Below, in pieces: positions 16,192 to 25,363 of a stretch of 64,000 nt of DNA. The translations under genes were made by a program, and so were the position numbers. Under the pieces are notes generated by a model. It worked only from the letters and a program-made list of their open reading frames with translations, ran no database searches and was not told the DNA's origin. How positions within the stretch are numbered: position 1 is the first letter of the stretch; each line of letters begins with the position of its first letter. Origin of the DNA: Paenibacillus radicis (ex Gao et al. 2016) (lineage in GTDB: Bacteria; Bacillota; Bacilli; Paenibacillales; Paenibacillaceae); contig NZ_BMHY01000010.1 of NCBI RefSeq assembly GCF_014641555.1, forward strand, positions 154,570-218,569. The letters are read 5' to 3'.

Positions 16192-17232
16192 TCAACGAAA
16201 ATGATTAAAGCCCCGTTTCGCAAGCGGCACCACCCGCTCTGTCTCTGCTTCGATGAGACGTACGCCCGGGTCGCCTGCTTCTGTCTCACCAATTATATAA
16301 AACGGCAGACCCTCTGCATGAAAAGCTGCTTGAGCCGCCTCGGCATCCGATGCCGCTATCGTACCTAGCAGCGCAAAGTCTTCTCCGCCGTAAAGCATCC
16401 ACTCCAGCGGATCAACGGCAGCGCGGCTGGCATAGCTTGCCATGCTGCCGCTGCGCGGAAGCTTGTACTCGTGCAAAATGAGTGCAAGGCCGGAAGCTTC
16501 AGCGATCTCCCATGCTTCACTAGCGAGGCCATCACTCACATCGTTGAGCGAATGGCAAGTGCCGCGCCTAAGGAGCATACGGCCCGCTCTAACGCCGGGC
16601 TCAGGCCGTTGGTGCGCTTGCACTAGCGCCGCCGGCAGCTCCACTCCCGATGCGCTTCGACTCTCTTGCTGCGCGAACAGACCATGCAGGCCGGCTGCCG
16701 ACATGCCGATCGGCTGCCCCGCCAAGAAAACGGCATCCCCGGGCTTCGCGCCGGAGCGCCGCAGCGCCTTCCCTGCTTCGACGGCTCCTGTCACCGTCAC
16801 CGCAACGACCAAATGCTGCGGCGACGACGTTGTGTCGCCGCCAACGACCGCTACGCCATAACGCTCCGCGCACGCATACAACCCATCGTACAACCGGCGC
16901 ATTCGCTCCGGCCCGAATGACTTCGGCACGCTTACGGAAACCAGCGCGTGAAGCGGGATGCCGCCCATTGCAGCAATATCGCTAATATTGACGGCAAGCG
17001 CTTTATAGCCAATATCCTCTTCTTCCATCGTTGCGTCCACAAAATGAACGCCTTCTACCATCGTGTCCATCGCCATGACCCATTCATACGGTCCTTTGAT
17101 GTCCGCAATCGAAAAATTACCGTCCACGAGCGCCGCATCGTCGCCGATTCCGAGCACGACCCCGCGGCTGCGCTGCCATTCTGCGCTTTGCCGGTCCGCC
17201 GTCCAATGGCGGATGCTTGCAAATTCATCCAC
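16192..17232 (-). CDS. thiL: Thiamine-monophosphate kinase
   Basis: Phosphorylates thiamine monophosphate to the active diphosphate. Protein of 346 residues with VVLGIGDDAALVDG, MAMDTMVEGVHFV, VNISDIAAMGGIPLHALVSV, GGDTTSSP and DVSDGLASEAWEIAEASG, all characteristic of ThiL. GTG start preceded by AAGGAG. First gene of the run through tsaD; linkage of thiL to tsaE is conserved in Bacillus. The middle (16450-16900) is visibly richer in GC than its surroundings, with several long open frames on other strands that are not genes. Confidence 0.95.
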   Translation of the reverse strand: MDEFASIRHWTADRQSAEWQRSRGVVLGIGDDAALVDGNFSIADIKGPYEWVMAMDTMVEGVHFVDATMEEEDIGYKALAVNISDIAAMGGIPLHALVSVSVPKSFGPERMRRLYDGLYACAERYGVAVVGGDTTSSPQHLVVAVTVTGAVEAGKALRRSGAKPGDAVFLAGQPIGMSAAGLHGLFAQQESRSASGVELPAALVQAHQRPEPGVRAGRMLLRRGTCHSLNDVSDGLASEAWEIAEASGLALILHEYKLPRSGSMASYASRAAVDPLEWMLYGGEDFALLGTIAASDAEAAQAAFHAEGLPFYIIGETEAGDPGVRLIEAETERVVPLAKRGFNHFR

Positions 17233-17255
17233 TGCTCTTGTCTCCTTCGCTTCCG

Positions 17256-18128
17256 CTAATGGATGTCCCGTTTCTTGAAGCGGCCGCCTTTCACATCATG
17301 AATATTGCCGACGGCAAGAAACGCAACGGGATCAAGCTCATGCACGATCGACTTCATCTTTGCCTCTTCAAGCCTCGTAATGACGCAGAAGATTACCCGC
17401 TTCTGGCCGCCTGTAAAGCCGCCTTCCCCATGCAAGTAAGTAACGCCGCGTCCAAGACGGCTCATAATAGCCGCCCCGATCTCCTGCGAGTCCTCGCTAA
17501 TGATCCATACCGCCTTCGATTCCTCGAAGCCCTCGATCGTAATATCAATCATTTTGAATGCAATGTAATAGGCCACCAGCGAATACATCGCTCTGTCCCA
17601 TCCGAATACAAATCCGGCGCTGCATAAAATAAACAGGTTGAAAAACATAACGATTTCCCCCACTGAAAAGGGAAGCCGCTTATTGAACAAAATCGCGATA
17701 ATTTCAGTCCCATCCAGTGATCCGCCAAAGCGGATAACCATACCGACGCCGATACCCAGAATAACTCCGCCAAAAATAGTTGCCAGCACGTATTCTTCCG
17801 TCAATGGAGGAACTGTATGAAGCAGAAACGTTCCCAGGGACATCACGCTGACACCATAAAGCGTCGACATCGCGAACGTCTTCCCTATTTGCTTATAGCC
17901 GAGTACAAGGAAAGGCAAGTTGAGTAAAAAGAGAAAGAGACCAAGAGGCAAACCCGTCAAATGCGAAATAATAATCGAGATGCCTACGATGCCGCCATCA
18001 ATGATATGATTCGGCACGAGAAAGATTTCAAGTCCTACCGATACGAGCGCCGCCCCTAACGTAATGAAAAGCATGCGACGGAGCACTTCAAGCTTCGGCA
18101 GCTTTAAATGCTGTTGATGCTCACTCAT
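17256..18128 (-). CDS. YitT family membrane protein (DUF161/DUF2179)
   Basis: Integral membrane protein of 290 residues with about six hydrophobic helices, beginning with LRRMLFITLGAALVSVGLEI and the family stretch LVPNHIIDGGIVGISIIISH. The C-terminal 80 residues form the soluble DUF2179 domain (LGRGVTYLHGEGGFTGGQKR). Function of the family is unknown; a transport or sensing role is often guessed. SD GGGAGAAGG before ATG. It is followed 24 bp later by thiL and may share its transcript. Confidence 0.87.
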   Translation of the reverse strand: MSEHQQHLKLPKLEVLRRMLFITLGAALVSVGLEIFLVPNHIIDGGIVGISIIISHLTGLPLGLFLFLLNLPFLVLGYKQIGKTFAMSTLYGVSVMSLGTFLLHTVPPLTEEYVLATIFGGVILGIGVGMVIRFGGSLDGTEIIAILFNKRLPFSVGEIVMFFNLFILCSAGFVFGWDRAMYSLVAYYIAFKMIDITIEGFEESKAVWIISEDSQEIGAAIMSRLGRGVTYLHGEGGFTGGQKRVIFCVITRLEEAKMKSIVHELDPVAFLAVGNIHDVKGGRFKKRDIH

Positions 18129-18207
18129 GAAACCTTCTCCCTCTCCCAGAATCGGCCTTTTCCTTCTATTTTACCTTAAGAGTGGAGATATGGAAACGGC
18201 CTATAAA

Positions 18208-18257
18208 GCAAATCCCCCTATCAAGTGCCGCCAGCTGCGGCTGATAGGGGGATTTGC
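18208..18257 (-). terminator. Long hairpin after the HD-GYP gene
   Basis: Arms 18208-18223 and 18242-18257 are exact 16-bp reverse complements, with a GCCGC/GCGGC inner stem. A short TTTAT follows on the minus strand. It lies just after the HD-GYP stop and before the yitT-like gene. The T-run is weak. Confidence 0.65.
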
Positions 18258-18282
18258 GGGTACTTCTGCGTCGAAGCTCTAT

Positions 18283-19365
18283 TTATAGCTCTTTGACGAT
18301 CGTCAGATGGAGCTCGTCCTTTAGCTCCAAGTCATAAGGCTGCGACGGCTCGCTCCCATCCGCTTCGCGGATAATTCGCACGCGCGGCCGGTGAAGCGCA
18401 AGCTCGCTGTTCACGGCTACGACACCGATTTGTCCTGAACTCAGCAGCAGCGTTGTCGACACGGGGTAAATGGATATATGACGGCAAAAAAGCTTAATCA
18501 GTTCAAAATCAAAATAGGTATTGCCCGCCGCAAACAGAAATTCGATGGCTTCGGCGGAAGTATAGCGTTTACGGTGCGGTCTAGGGGAAGTAAGCGCATC
18601 ATAGACATCGGAGATTGCAACGATTTGCGCATACATATGTATTTCGTCCTTTTGCAGGCCGCGCGGATAGCCCGAACCGTTGTAGCGCTCATGATGCTGC
18701 AGCGCGCAGTGGGCCGAGACGATCGAAATATCATGATATTTACGCAAAATATCGAAGCCGTCTTTCGTGTGGTTTTCTACAATACCACGCTCTTCCTTTG
18801 TCAGAGGACCTGCTTTTTTGAGCAGCTCCTGAGGAACCTTGGACATTCCAATATCAAACATCAGCGCACCGATACCAAGCTCCTCAAGCTGATTTCGGTT
18901 ATAGCCCTTGGCTATGCCGAGCACCCCAGCCAGCACCGCAACGTTAACGGTATGCTGGAATAAGTAAGCATCAGTCGTATGTATGCTTGTCAGATTGACG
19001 AGCATGTTGGGTCTCGTCGACAAATCGGTCATAATGTCGCCAAACACGTTGCGGAAGGTTCTCCCGAGATCCGGGACGATAGCCCTTCCTTTCATGGGTG
19101 AGAAGTCCTTAAATGAATTCATCGTTTTATAAATCGCATCGACGGCATGTCTGCGCGTTTCATCGCTGATTGTTTCTTCCGGAATTAAATCTTCTGTCTT
19201 CCCATCTTCGATAAACAAAAAATCGATTCCCAGTGATTGCAGCCGATTTATAAAACGTTCGCTTAGTTCGACTCCTTCGCCAAGAAGAACGCTCCCATTG
19301 TCTTGAAAGATGGGCTTGGCGAGTTTGTCTCCAGGATTGACCAATCCAATTTGCACTTTTCTCAT
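18283..19365 (-). CDS. HD-GYP domain protein with altered HD dyad
   Basis: Protein of 360 residues. HD-GYP domains hydrolyse c-di-GMP. Residues about 130-310 hold the domain: HTVNVAVLAG, IENHT-like VENHTKDGFDIL, QHHERYNGSGYPRGL (the GYP part, 232-234), ISDVYDALTSPRPHRKR. The HD pair itself reads FD (GALMFDIGMSKVP, F170-D171), so one metal ligand is replaced and the enzyme may be inactive or a c-di-GMP sensor. N-terminal 100 residues are an unassigned region common in Bacillota HD-GYP proteins. The next gene upstream is a GGDEF protein, a functional pairing. Confidence 0.88.
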   Translation of the reverse strand: MRKVQIGLVNPGDKLAKPIFQDNGSVLLGEGVELSERFINRLQSLGIDFLFIEDGKTEDLIPEETISDETRRHAVDAIYKTMNSFKDFSPMKGRAIVPDLGRTFRNVFGDIMTDLSTRPNMLVNLTSIHTTDAYLFQHTVNVAVLAGVLGIAKGYNRNQLEELGIGALMFDIGMSKVPQELLKKAGPLTKEERGIVENHTKDGFDILRKYHDISIVSAHCALQHHERYNGSGYPRGLQKDEIHMYAQIVAISDVYDALTSPRPHRKRYTSAEAIEFLFAAGNTYFDFELIKLFCRHISIYPVSTTLLLSSGQIGVVAVNSELALHRPRVRIIREADGSEPSQPYDLELKDELHLTIVKEL

Positions 19366-19543
19366 TAGATAGTTCCCGCCTTCGATCGTTTTCTAGCGCT
19401 TACCGGAATGAATCTATTTTAGCAGATTAGAATGGGACTTACTATCTCCCCTTACTGTTTGCATCGCATGATCCCTGTATCATTTTGGATAAAAATCGAC
19501 AGAATGTGCTATTTTACGGCAATCTTAGAGAGTAATCGGCATC

Positions 19544-19578
19544 AAAAAAAAGGTAAGAAGAATGAAATCCTCTTACCC
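19544..19578 (-). terminator. Terminator of the GGDEF gene
   Basis: Minus strand: GGTAAGA and TCTTACC arms followed by seven T. It lies 26 bp beyond the stop codon. Confidence 0.75.
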
Positions 19579-19603
19579 TAATCACTTCCGGACCTGGATA
19601 ACT

Positions 19604-21304
19604 TTAAGCCAGCTTCCGCTTGACGATGCGATTGCGTCCATTGTACTTGGCTTCATACAATGCAGCGTCGGCTTGTGATAATAGTTCCCGAAGAAACGCT
19701 TTCGGGTCTTCCAGCACCCTCGCATCGAACTGCTCGATTGATACGACGCCCATGCTGATCGTAACCGATACCGTCTGATCGCCATTGCCGGTTCTTACGA
19801 CGTTATGCTCCACGGCTTCCTTGATCCGGTCCGCAACCAGATCGGCATGCTCCCGGTTCGTATGGGGCAAATAGACGGTAAATTCCTCGCCTCCATAACG
19901 CGCCAATACGTCCGTAAGCCTCAGCATGCTTCGCACCGCATCGACTGTGGCGCAAAGCACCTCATCTCCGGCCAAGTGTCCGAACCGGTCGTTAATCGAT
20001 TTAAATAAGTCGATATCGAACAGAAAAATCGAGAAGGGAATGCCTTTCCGAACGTTGATCGCTACTTCCTGCTCCAACTGCTGCAGCAGGTACCGGCGGT
20101 TGTAGCAGCCAGTCAGACTATCCGTAATCGCCATATTTTGCAGCTTCTTATTCACTTGGGACAGCTCTTCTTGCATGAGCATCAGCTCACGGTTCCGATC
20201 ATGAAGCAGCTCATTTTGCGTGTTGGTTTCATCCAGCAGGATGCGAAGCTGCGTTACGTCATGAAAGGTAAGCAGCCGGCCGATCGGCAGTTTTTTCTTA
20301 TGTTGATTCAAAATTGGAGCAGATTGAATGACGATGTAGCTCGATTGTTCCAAATGAAGCGCAAGCTCAACCTCCAGACGCTCCAGCGGCTTCTCGTGCT
20401 GCTCTTCAAAAAACTTCAAAAAATCCCTCGCCGCTGACTTGGGCAACTGAGAAGCTATAGCTCCAGGATTGAACTTGTCACCGATTCTCAGCCGAATGAT
20501 TGGCCTCATCGCCTTGTTGATATCAATCACGACATCGTTATCATCCAGTACGATAATGCCAGTTGACATCGTATTCATAATATCGCGCTGCACGACCTGA
20601 ATAATATTAAAGACGCGGTGCTTCGTAATCGCATGCGCCAGATAACCTGTCGAAATGGCCATACCGCAAGAAATGATAGGAAAATAGCTGTTAAAAGAAT
20701 CAATAAAAACAATATTAACAAGCAAATCGCCAATGCCAAACAGAATAAGCAGGAAGACGGTATTCATCGCCGTCCGGACAAGCGTCTTGTGACGGGAGGA
20801 TACATCTTTGCGAAGCGTATATACCATAATGAACACCGACATAAAAAGATAGATCAAAACCTGAACGATCATCATCCAGTAAAGGGGCCCGTTCTCAAGC
20901 TGTCCGTTTGGATCAAGACCATAATTAATATTAAGAAACAAATTTCCGGGATTGGCCAGCGCCGCGAGAGCGGATACCACACCGGGAATAGAAAGCAGAA
21001 TAATCCGGTTCTTCCTGATCACCTTTGCTTGTCCGGTGAGGACGACGATAAAAACGAACCAGCCAACACCTAGCAAAGAGAGAGCGACATATGCGCCTAT
21101 AAGATAAAACAACTTGTATTGCGGATCTATCGCCGTTTGCGAAATAAACTGAAATAACGGCCACACCATAAATACGAAATGAAGGACCAAATAGATTTTA
21201 TGGAGAACCGTAACAGAGTTAGCCGCAAACACGTAGAAGAATAATCCAAATAAAACTAGGAAAATGCCAAAATCCAACCAGATCATCGATTCCAATACGG
21301 TCAC
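19604..21304 (-). CDS. Membrane diguanylate cyclase (7TM + PAS-like + GGDEF)
   Basis: Protein of 566 residues. The first 225 form about seven membrane helices, like the 7TM N-terminus of some histidine kinases; a PAS-like segment follows (IIVLDDNDVVIDINKAM) and a coiled coil (about 350-395) leads to a GGDEF domain: LTGCYNRRYLL, LFDIDLFKSINDRFGHLAGD, and the active site RYGGEEF. An RxxD inhibitory site (RLTD) lies five residues before GGEEF. It is expected to make c-di-GMP at the membrane with product feedback. GTG start at 21304, weak SD; an internal ATG at 21286 is an alternative. Confidence 0.9.
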   Translation of the reverse strand: MTVLESMIWLDFGIFLVLFGLFFYVFAANSVTVLHKIYLVLHFVFMVWPLFQFISQTAIDPQYKLFYLIGAYVALSLLGVGWFVFIVVLTGQAKVIRKNRIILLSIPGVVSALAALANPGNLFLNINYGLDPNGQLENGPLYWMMIVQVLIYLFMSVFIMVYTLRKDVSSRHKTLVRTAMNTVFLLILFGIGDLLVNIVFIDSFNSYFPIISCGMAISTGYLAHAITKHRVFNIIQVVQRDIMNTMSTGIIVLDDNDVVIDINKAMRPIIRLRIGDKFNPGAIASQLPKSAARDFLKFFEEQHEKPLERLEVELALHLEQSSYIVIQSAPILNQHKKKLPIGRLLTFHDVTQLRILLDETNTQNELLHDRNRELMLMQEELSQVNKKLQNMAITDSLTGCYNRRYLLQQLEQEVAINVRKGIPFSIFLFDIDLFKSINDRFGHLAGDEVLCATVDAVRSMLRLTDVLARYGGEEFTVYLPHTNREHADLVADRIKEAVEHNVVRTGNGDQTVSVTISMGVVSIEQFDARVLEDPKAFLRELLSQADAALYEAKYNGRNRIVKRKLA

Positions 21305-21382
21305 CCATCCGTTATATAGCCATCTATTTCCATTGTATCAAATGATTTATATAACGACAATTAATACTTCATCTCTTAGCGA

Positions 21383-22576
21383 TTATTGTTGATTCTCTTT
21401 GCTTGGCAGCCGGTCGCCCAGCATCGCTTCCAACGACGGGGAAAGATGCAGGAAATTGCGGAATTGCTCATACTGCTCCCACTTTTTCGACGAAACAGCC
21501 TGCTTCTCGCCGCGTACGGCGCGAATTAGCAGGTTTTTTGGCGTATGCTCAGGATCAACAAACTCCAGCATTTGCACTTTGTAGCCGATCGCCTCAAGCA
21601 GCGTTCCGCGCGCCGCATCCGTCGCCAAAGCAGCAAACCGTTCCTTCAGCAGCCCTTGCGACAAAAGCGGCAAAAGCGTGTCATTCTGAATTTGCTTGAA
21701 TGCCTCATGCTGACAGCAAGGTACCGACATAATGACCGACGCACCCCAACCGACCGCTTTCGCCAAAGCGGCGTCCGTTGCCGTATCACAGGCATGCAGC
21801 GTAACGACCATATCGGCTTCATTCAGCCCTTCATATTCAGCGATATCCCCGACCATAAATGTCAGGTTGCCGTACCCAAGCTTATCTGCAAGTCCAGAAC
21901 AGAAGGAGATAACATCCGCCTTCAAATCCAGACCGATAATTCGAATGTCGCGCTGCTGCTCGATCGCCAGCAGATGATAGAGCGCGAAAGTAAGATAAGA
22001 TTTGCCGCAGCCGAAATCGACAATCGTAAGCGGCCTGTCCTTCGGCAAATGCGGAAGCACATCCGTTACCATTTCCAGAAAGCGGTTGATCTGCTTGTAC
22101 TTATCCTGCTTCTTGGCATGCACCATGCCTTCTTTCGTCATAATGCCCAGCTCGACCAGGAATGGAGCAGCCGCTCCTTCTGCCAATATCCGCTGCTTCT
22201 GACGATTATGCTGCAGCTCGGACGGCTGACGCACGCTTCCCGTAGGCGGCTTGCTGAGCACCGTCGCTTTCCCCTTTTTACTGAACAGCAATTGAAGATC
22301 GGCTTCCGGCGTTTTGACCAGCGCTTGCCGGTAGTCCTCGTTCAAGAGCGCCAGCAGCTTTGCTCCGGCCATTTGCGGCACGACGTTTTCATGCGTCACT
22401 TTATTTGCATAATGATATTCGAACTGATAGTGCAGCCCTTGCTTCAGTTGGATCGGTCTAACGATCGTCTTTGGCGGTGCCGCTCCATCCTTGCGCCGCA
22501 ATTGGCTTAGCGTGCCTTGCAGCAGCTCGCCGCGGTCAATACTTGTGAGCAAATCTTGCTGCCATTGTTCTGTCAT
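21383..22576 (-). CDS. Class I SAM-dependent methyltransferase (Methyltransf_32-like)
   Basis: Protein of 397 residues. The SAM-binding motif is LTIVDFGCGKSYLTFALYHL (about 187-206), followed by IIGLDLKADVI and MVGDIAEYEG; TLHACDTATDAALA and SVPCCQHEAF match the Methyltransf_32 group. The N-terminal 180 residues carry a region that may bind RNA, but no substrate is known. SD GGGAGC 10 nt before ATG. It stands alone, with a hairpin upstream separating it from the DUF6483 gene. Confidence 0.85.
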   Translation of the reverse strand: MTEQWQQDLLTSIDRGELLQGTLSQLRRKDGAAPPKTIVRPIQLKQGLHYQFEYHYANKVTHENVVPQMAGAKLLALLNEDYRQALVKTPEADLQLLFSKKGKATVLSKPPTGSVRQPSELQHNRQKQRILAEGAAAPFLVELGIMTKEGMVHAKKQDKYKQINRFLEMVTDVLPHLPKDRPLTIVDFGCGKSYLTFALYHLLAIEQQRDIRIIGLDLKADVISFCSGLADKLGYGNLTFMVGDIAEYEGLNEADMVVTLHACDTATDAALAKAVGWGASVIMSVPCCQHEAFKQIQNDTLLPLLSQGLLKERFAALATDAARGTLLEAIGYKVQMLEFVDPEHTPKNLLIRAVRGEKQAVSSKKWEQYEQFRNFLHLSPSLEAMLGDRLPSKENQQ

Positions 22577-22645
22577 GAACGTTCAGCTCCCTGATCTTTT
22601 GAATTGCTATGCTTTGCATTGCTATAAGCTTTCTAGCCGAAACAA

Positions 22646-22678
22646 GGGAGCAAGCTGCATGATCCGCAGTTTGCTCCC
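22646..22678 (-). terminator. Hairpin between DUF6483 gene and methyltransferase gene
   Basis: GGGAGCAAGCTGC and GCAGTTTGCTCCC form a 13-bp stem with one wobble, with CTTGTTTC after it on the minus strand. Probably the terminator of the upstream gene; the T-run is poor. Confidence 0.6.
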
Positions 22679-22700
22679 TGCCTTCCGCTTCGCATTTCAA

Positions 22701-23354
22701 TCATTGTTGCGTCTTAGCTGCCAGTTCTTCCACGCCTTGCTCCAGCTCTTCCCGGGATAAGCCGCCGGATAGGAGCTTCTCATCATCGTATAGCAGCAGC
22801 CGCCGGTAAAAATCAACGACCTCTTCCTTCGGAATGGCGCCATCCTCAAGCAGCTCATGGAGCACATTATCCGCCTGATCGAATTGAGACTCGCCCTCAT
22901 GCCATTCTGCACGCAGCAGCTTCGTCTCCTCCGGCAGCTCGTAGAGCTTCAGCTTATCCAGAAGCTGCTCTGCTTCCTTCGCCGGCTCTACAAGAGTAGG
23001 CGCCGCTCCCAGCAGCGACAAACGCATAAATAAATGAAGCGACTTTAAATAATGAATAAAGCTCGCTTCCTCTTTGCCCTGCGCCTCCAGCAGTTCAGCT
23101 TCCTGCTTCATTAAGACAGCGATAGCCTGGAGATTGTCCGTCTCCACGACACCGTTGGTCGTCATGACCCCGATTAAATCCTTATCCGACAGCGAGCGGA
23201 TCAGCTTCCCGCTTAAACCAAATCTCTTGTCCAGAAGCTCGTCAATAATAAGCAGCGCTTCGTCATGCTTCATTTCCCGCTTCAGTTGCATAATCTGTCC
23301 AACCGCTTCCGTCATTTGCCCGATCATCCGCATGAAATAGTCCCGTTGAAACAT
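22701..23354 (-). CDS. DUF6483-type helical protein
   Basis: Protein of 217 residues, soluble and almost wholly helical, with TPR-like spacing (EASFIHYLKSLHLFMRLSLL, TKLLRAEWHEGESQFDQADN). It begins MFQRDYFMRMIGQMTEAVG, a start I associate with the DUF6483 family of Bacillota. No function is known. Strong SD GGGAGGGAG. The upstream hydrolase gene ends 32 bp before it, so the two may be co-transcribed. Confidence 0.7.
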   Translation of the reverse strand: MFQRDYFMRMIGQMTEAVGQIMQLKREMKHDEALLIIDELLDKRFGLSGKLIRSLSDKDLIGVMTTNGVVETDNLQAIAVLMKQEAELLEAQGKEEASFIHYLKSLHLFMRLSLLGAAPTLVEPAKEAEQLLDKLKLYELPEETKLLRAEWHEGESQFDQADNVLHELLEDGAIPKEEVVDFYRRLLLYDDEKLLSGGLSREELEQGVEELAAKTQQ

Positions 23355-23386
23355 CGATTATTTCTCCCTCCCAAGCCTGACGATCC

Positions 23387-24208
23387 TTATTTATTCAAAA
23401 AACCGGTTACCGCTTGCACAAAAGCATCGGGCTGCTCCAGCATGCCCATATGCCCTGCGCCTTTCAAAATGACCTGTGTCACGTTATTCCCGTCAACAAC
23501 CAATGTTTTTTCCACCGGTATAATGGCATCAAGTTCACCTGCGAGCAGCAGAAGCGGCAGATTTGTTTCTGCAAGAATCACATTCCTGTCGGGCCGTTCC
23601 TTCATCCCCAAAGCCGCTCCAATGGCACCAGCTTCGCTTGTTCCGTAGCCGATCTCCTTGGCCCGTCCCACTTGCTCAGCCCTGGATTCCAGACTTTCCG
23701 GCGCGAACAGTTTCGGTACAAGTCCATCAACGAAAGGCACAATGCCGTCTTTACGGATTGCTGCCACCGCCTTGTCGCGATTGCCCTTCGCAGCTTCACT
23801 GTCCGGGAACGGGGTCGAATGAACGAGCCCAAATGCCTGAAGCTTATCCGGATAGCGATCAGCAAACGCCAGCGTAACATAACCTCCCAAAGAATGGCCG
23901 AGTAAAGTGACACGGGGTATATTCAGATGCTCGAGCATACCTGCCAAATCATCGGCATACAATTCCATCGTATATGCCTCTTCCCCGGCTGCGGGAGAAT
24001 TCCCTTGCCCCCGCAAGTCTGGCGCTATAATTCTTGCATGCTGTGCAAGGCGAGCGACTACTCGTTCCCAGTAAGCCGAACTTCCGCAAAAGCCGTGCAG
24101 GAGAACTAACGCCGGCTTGCCTGGCTCCTGCTCTCCAGAATCGTAATAAGCGAGCTCGATGCCGTTGCCGAGCCGAACTTGATGCTGCGCGATTGATTTC
24201 TTGCTCAT
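23387..24208 (-). CDS. Alpha/beta hydrolase
   Basis: Protein of 273 residues with the alpha/beta hydrolase fold: oxyanion strand LVLLHGFCGSSAYWE, APDLRGQGNSP, nucleophile elbow LLGHSLGGYVTLAFAD (Ser in GHSLG, near residue 105), acid LLLAGELDAIIPVEKT, and His in LKGAGHMGMLEQP. Cytosolic, no signal peptide. Substrate unknown; the family includes esterases, haloperoxidase-like enzymes and MenH-like lyases. SD AAGGAG with good spacing. Confidence 0.9.
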   Translation of the reverse strand: MSKKSIAQHQVRLGNGIELAYYDSGEQEPGKPALVLLHGFCGSSAYWERVVARLAQHARIIAPDLRGQGNSPAAGEEAYTMELYADDLAGMLEHLNIPRVTLLGHSLGGYVTLAFADRYPDKLQAFGLVHSTPFPDSEAAKGNRDKAVAAIRKDGIVPFVDGLVPKLFAPESLESRAEQVGRAKEIGYGTSEAGAIGAALGMKERPDRNVILAETNLPLLLLAGELDAIIPVEKTLVVDGNNVTQVILKGAGHMGMLEQPDAFVQAVTGFLNK

Positions 24209-24230
24209 TCCACGTCACTCCTTTATTCGA

Positions 24231-24818
24231 CTAAGTTCCGTATCTCGCATTGGTCGGCTTCTTCGCACTGTCCTTCCAAGCCGCCTCGATTGCATCCGCT
24301 AAACCTGATGCCATTTGCAGCACGCGATGCAGCGGAGTCGTCTGCAGCGTCATATACGGCTTATGGCTCATACCGTTGACGATTCCCGCTATGCTGTAAT
24401 GGCCCGCTTCAGGCAAATTCGCGCCAGTCGCTTGCCCCGGCTTTAACGGACCCTCAGCGACCAGATAACCGCCGACCGACTGTGCCTTGCCCAAGCAGGC
24501 ATCAACGGCAATAACGACGGCGTGCTCTGCGATGGCTGCGCGAACCGCTTGCTCGACCCTGTAAGCATCGCAAGGCTCATCCAGCGTTCCTACTACATAA
24601 GGCCAGCCTTGCGCGCGAAGCATCGTCCCGAGCAGCGGACCAAAGCTATCTCCCGTAGAACGATCCGTTCCGATACACAGAAACAGAATCTCATCTCGGC
24701 TGGGGTGCTTTTCCGCAATACGGGATAAAAACGCGTTCAATCCGAAATCCGCGTAAAGCTGTCCGTTCTCACCTTTTTTCTCTATGCTGCCAATGCAGGC
24801 TTTCAAATGTTCCATCAT
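24231..24818 (-). CDS. yyaC: Spore protease YyaC family protein
   Basis: Protein of about 195 residues in the DUF1256/YyaC family, a GPR-like fold found only in spore formers. Visible blocks: LFLCIGTDRSTGDSFGPLLG, VVIAVDACLGKAQSVGGYLV, EGPLKPGQATGANLPEAGHY and SIAGIVNGMS. Function is unproven; it is a marker that this organism makes endospores. Start taken at the ATG at 24818; a GTG at 24827 and the next ATG are alternatives. Divergent from the DUF1128 gene. Confidence 0.86.
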   Translation of the reverse strand: MMEHLKACIGSIEKKGENGQLYADFGLNAFLSRIAEKHPSRDEILFLCIGTDRSTGDSFGPLLGTMLRAQGWPYVVGTLDEPCDAYRVEQAVRAAIAEHAVVIAVDACLGKAQSVGGYLVAEGPLKPGQATGANLPEAGHYSIAGIVNGMSHKPYMTLQTTPLHRVLQMASGLADAIEAAWKDSAKKPTNARYGT

Positions 24819-24995
24819 CCTGCACACCCGCTTTTCTCTGTTTGCATTTTCGTTATGGCTTCATTGTATCCAATTTGGCACCGCGGTTCAATTTCCAGGC
24901 ATCCGGACTCGGAAATATGGTACAATGGCGAAAGCAAATCGCTGTCCAGCGGCCGTTTGGGCCGACCGGATCAATTAGAGGGAGGACTGCATTCA

Positions 24996-25223
24996 ATGGC
25001 AAACCTAGAACTGCAATCACAGGAAAATGTAGAATTTATGATCGAGACGATTAAGGTTAAGCTTCGGATGGCAACAGGTGCGGCTATGCAAGCGTCCCAT
25101 TTCGGCGTCGATCAATATGAAGATATTAAAGACCTGTATGAGGTTGTTGCATCCAAAGACAAGTTCAGCATCAGCGAAGTGGAAGCTCTCGTCTCCGAGT
25201 TAGGCAAACTGCGAAATAAATAA
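24996..25223 (+). CDS. DUF1128 family small protein (YfkK-like)
   Basis: Protein of 75 residues beginning MANLELQSQENVEFMIETI, matching the conserved Bacillota DUF1128 family. It is soluble and helical; the function is unknown. Start set at ATG 24996, with GGGAGG 8 nt upstream. A longer frame reaching back to 24807 overlaps the yyaC promoter and has no SD. It is followed by a strong bidirectional terminator. Confidence 0.88.
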   Translation: MANLELQSQENVEFMIETIKVKLRMATGAAMQASHFGVDQYEDIKDLYEVVASKDKFSISEVEALVSELGKLRNK

Positions 25224-25302
25224 AATATAGTATCAACACACAAATTATTCCATAAACAGACATTAAATTTCAGTATTCGACAAACTTCAATGTACGTTAA
25301 TA

Positions 25303-25345
25303 AAAACAAAAGGAGCCGTCCCTAGGGAGCGGTTCCTTTTGTTTT
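25303..25345. terminator. Bidirectional terminator
   Basis: AAAACAAAAGGAGCCG and CGGTTCCTTTTGTTTT arms with A and T runs at the two ends. It lies between convergent genes and can serve both. Confidence 0.8.
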
Positions 25346-25363
25346 GTCGCTATGTTTGAACAT

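Noticed and set aside
19604..21304. Histidine kinase, because of the 7TM N-terminus
   Set aside because: The C-terminus is a full GGDEF domain with RYGGEEF and I-site; no H-box or ATPase.
21545..22510. A 321-residue plus-strand frame opposite the methyltransferase
   Set aside because: Antisense to a gene with clear SAM motifs; Arg/Gln/His-rich composition of a shadow frame.
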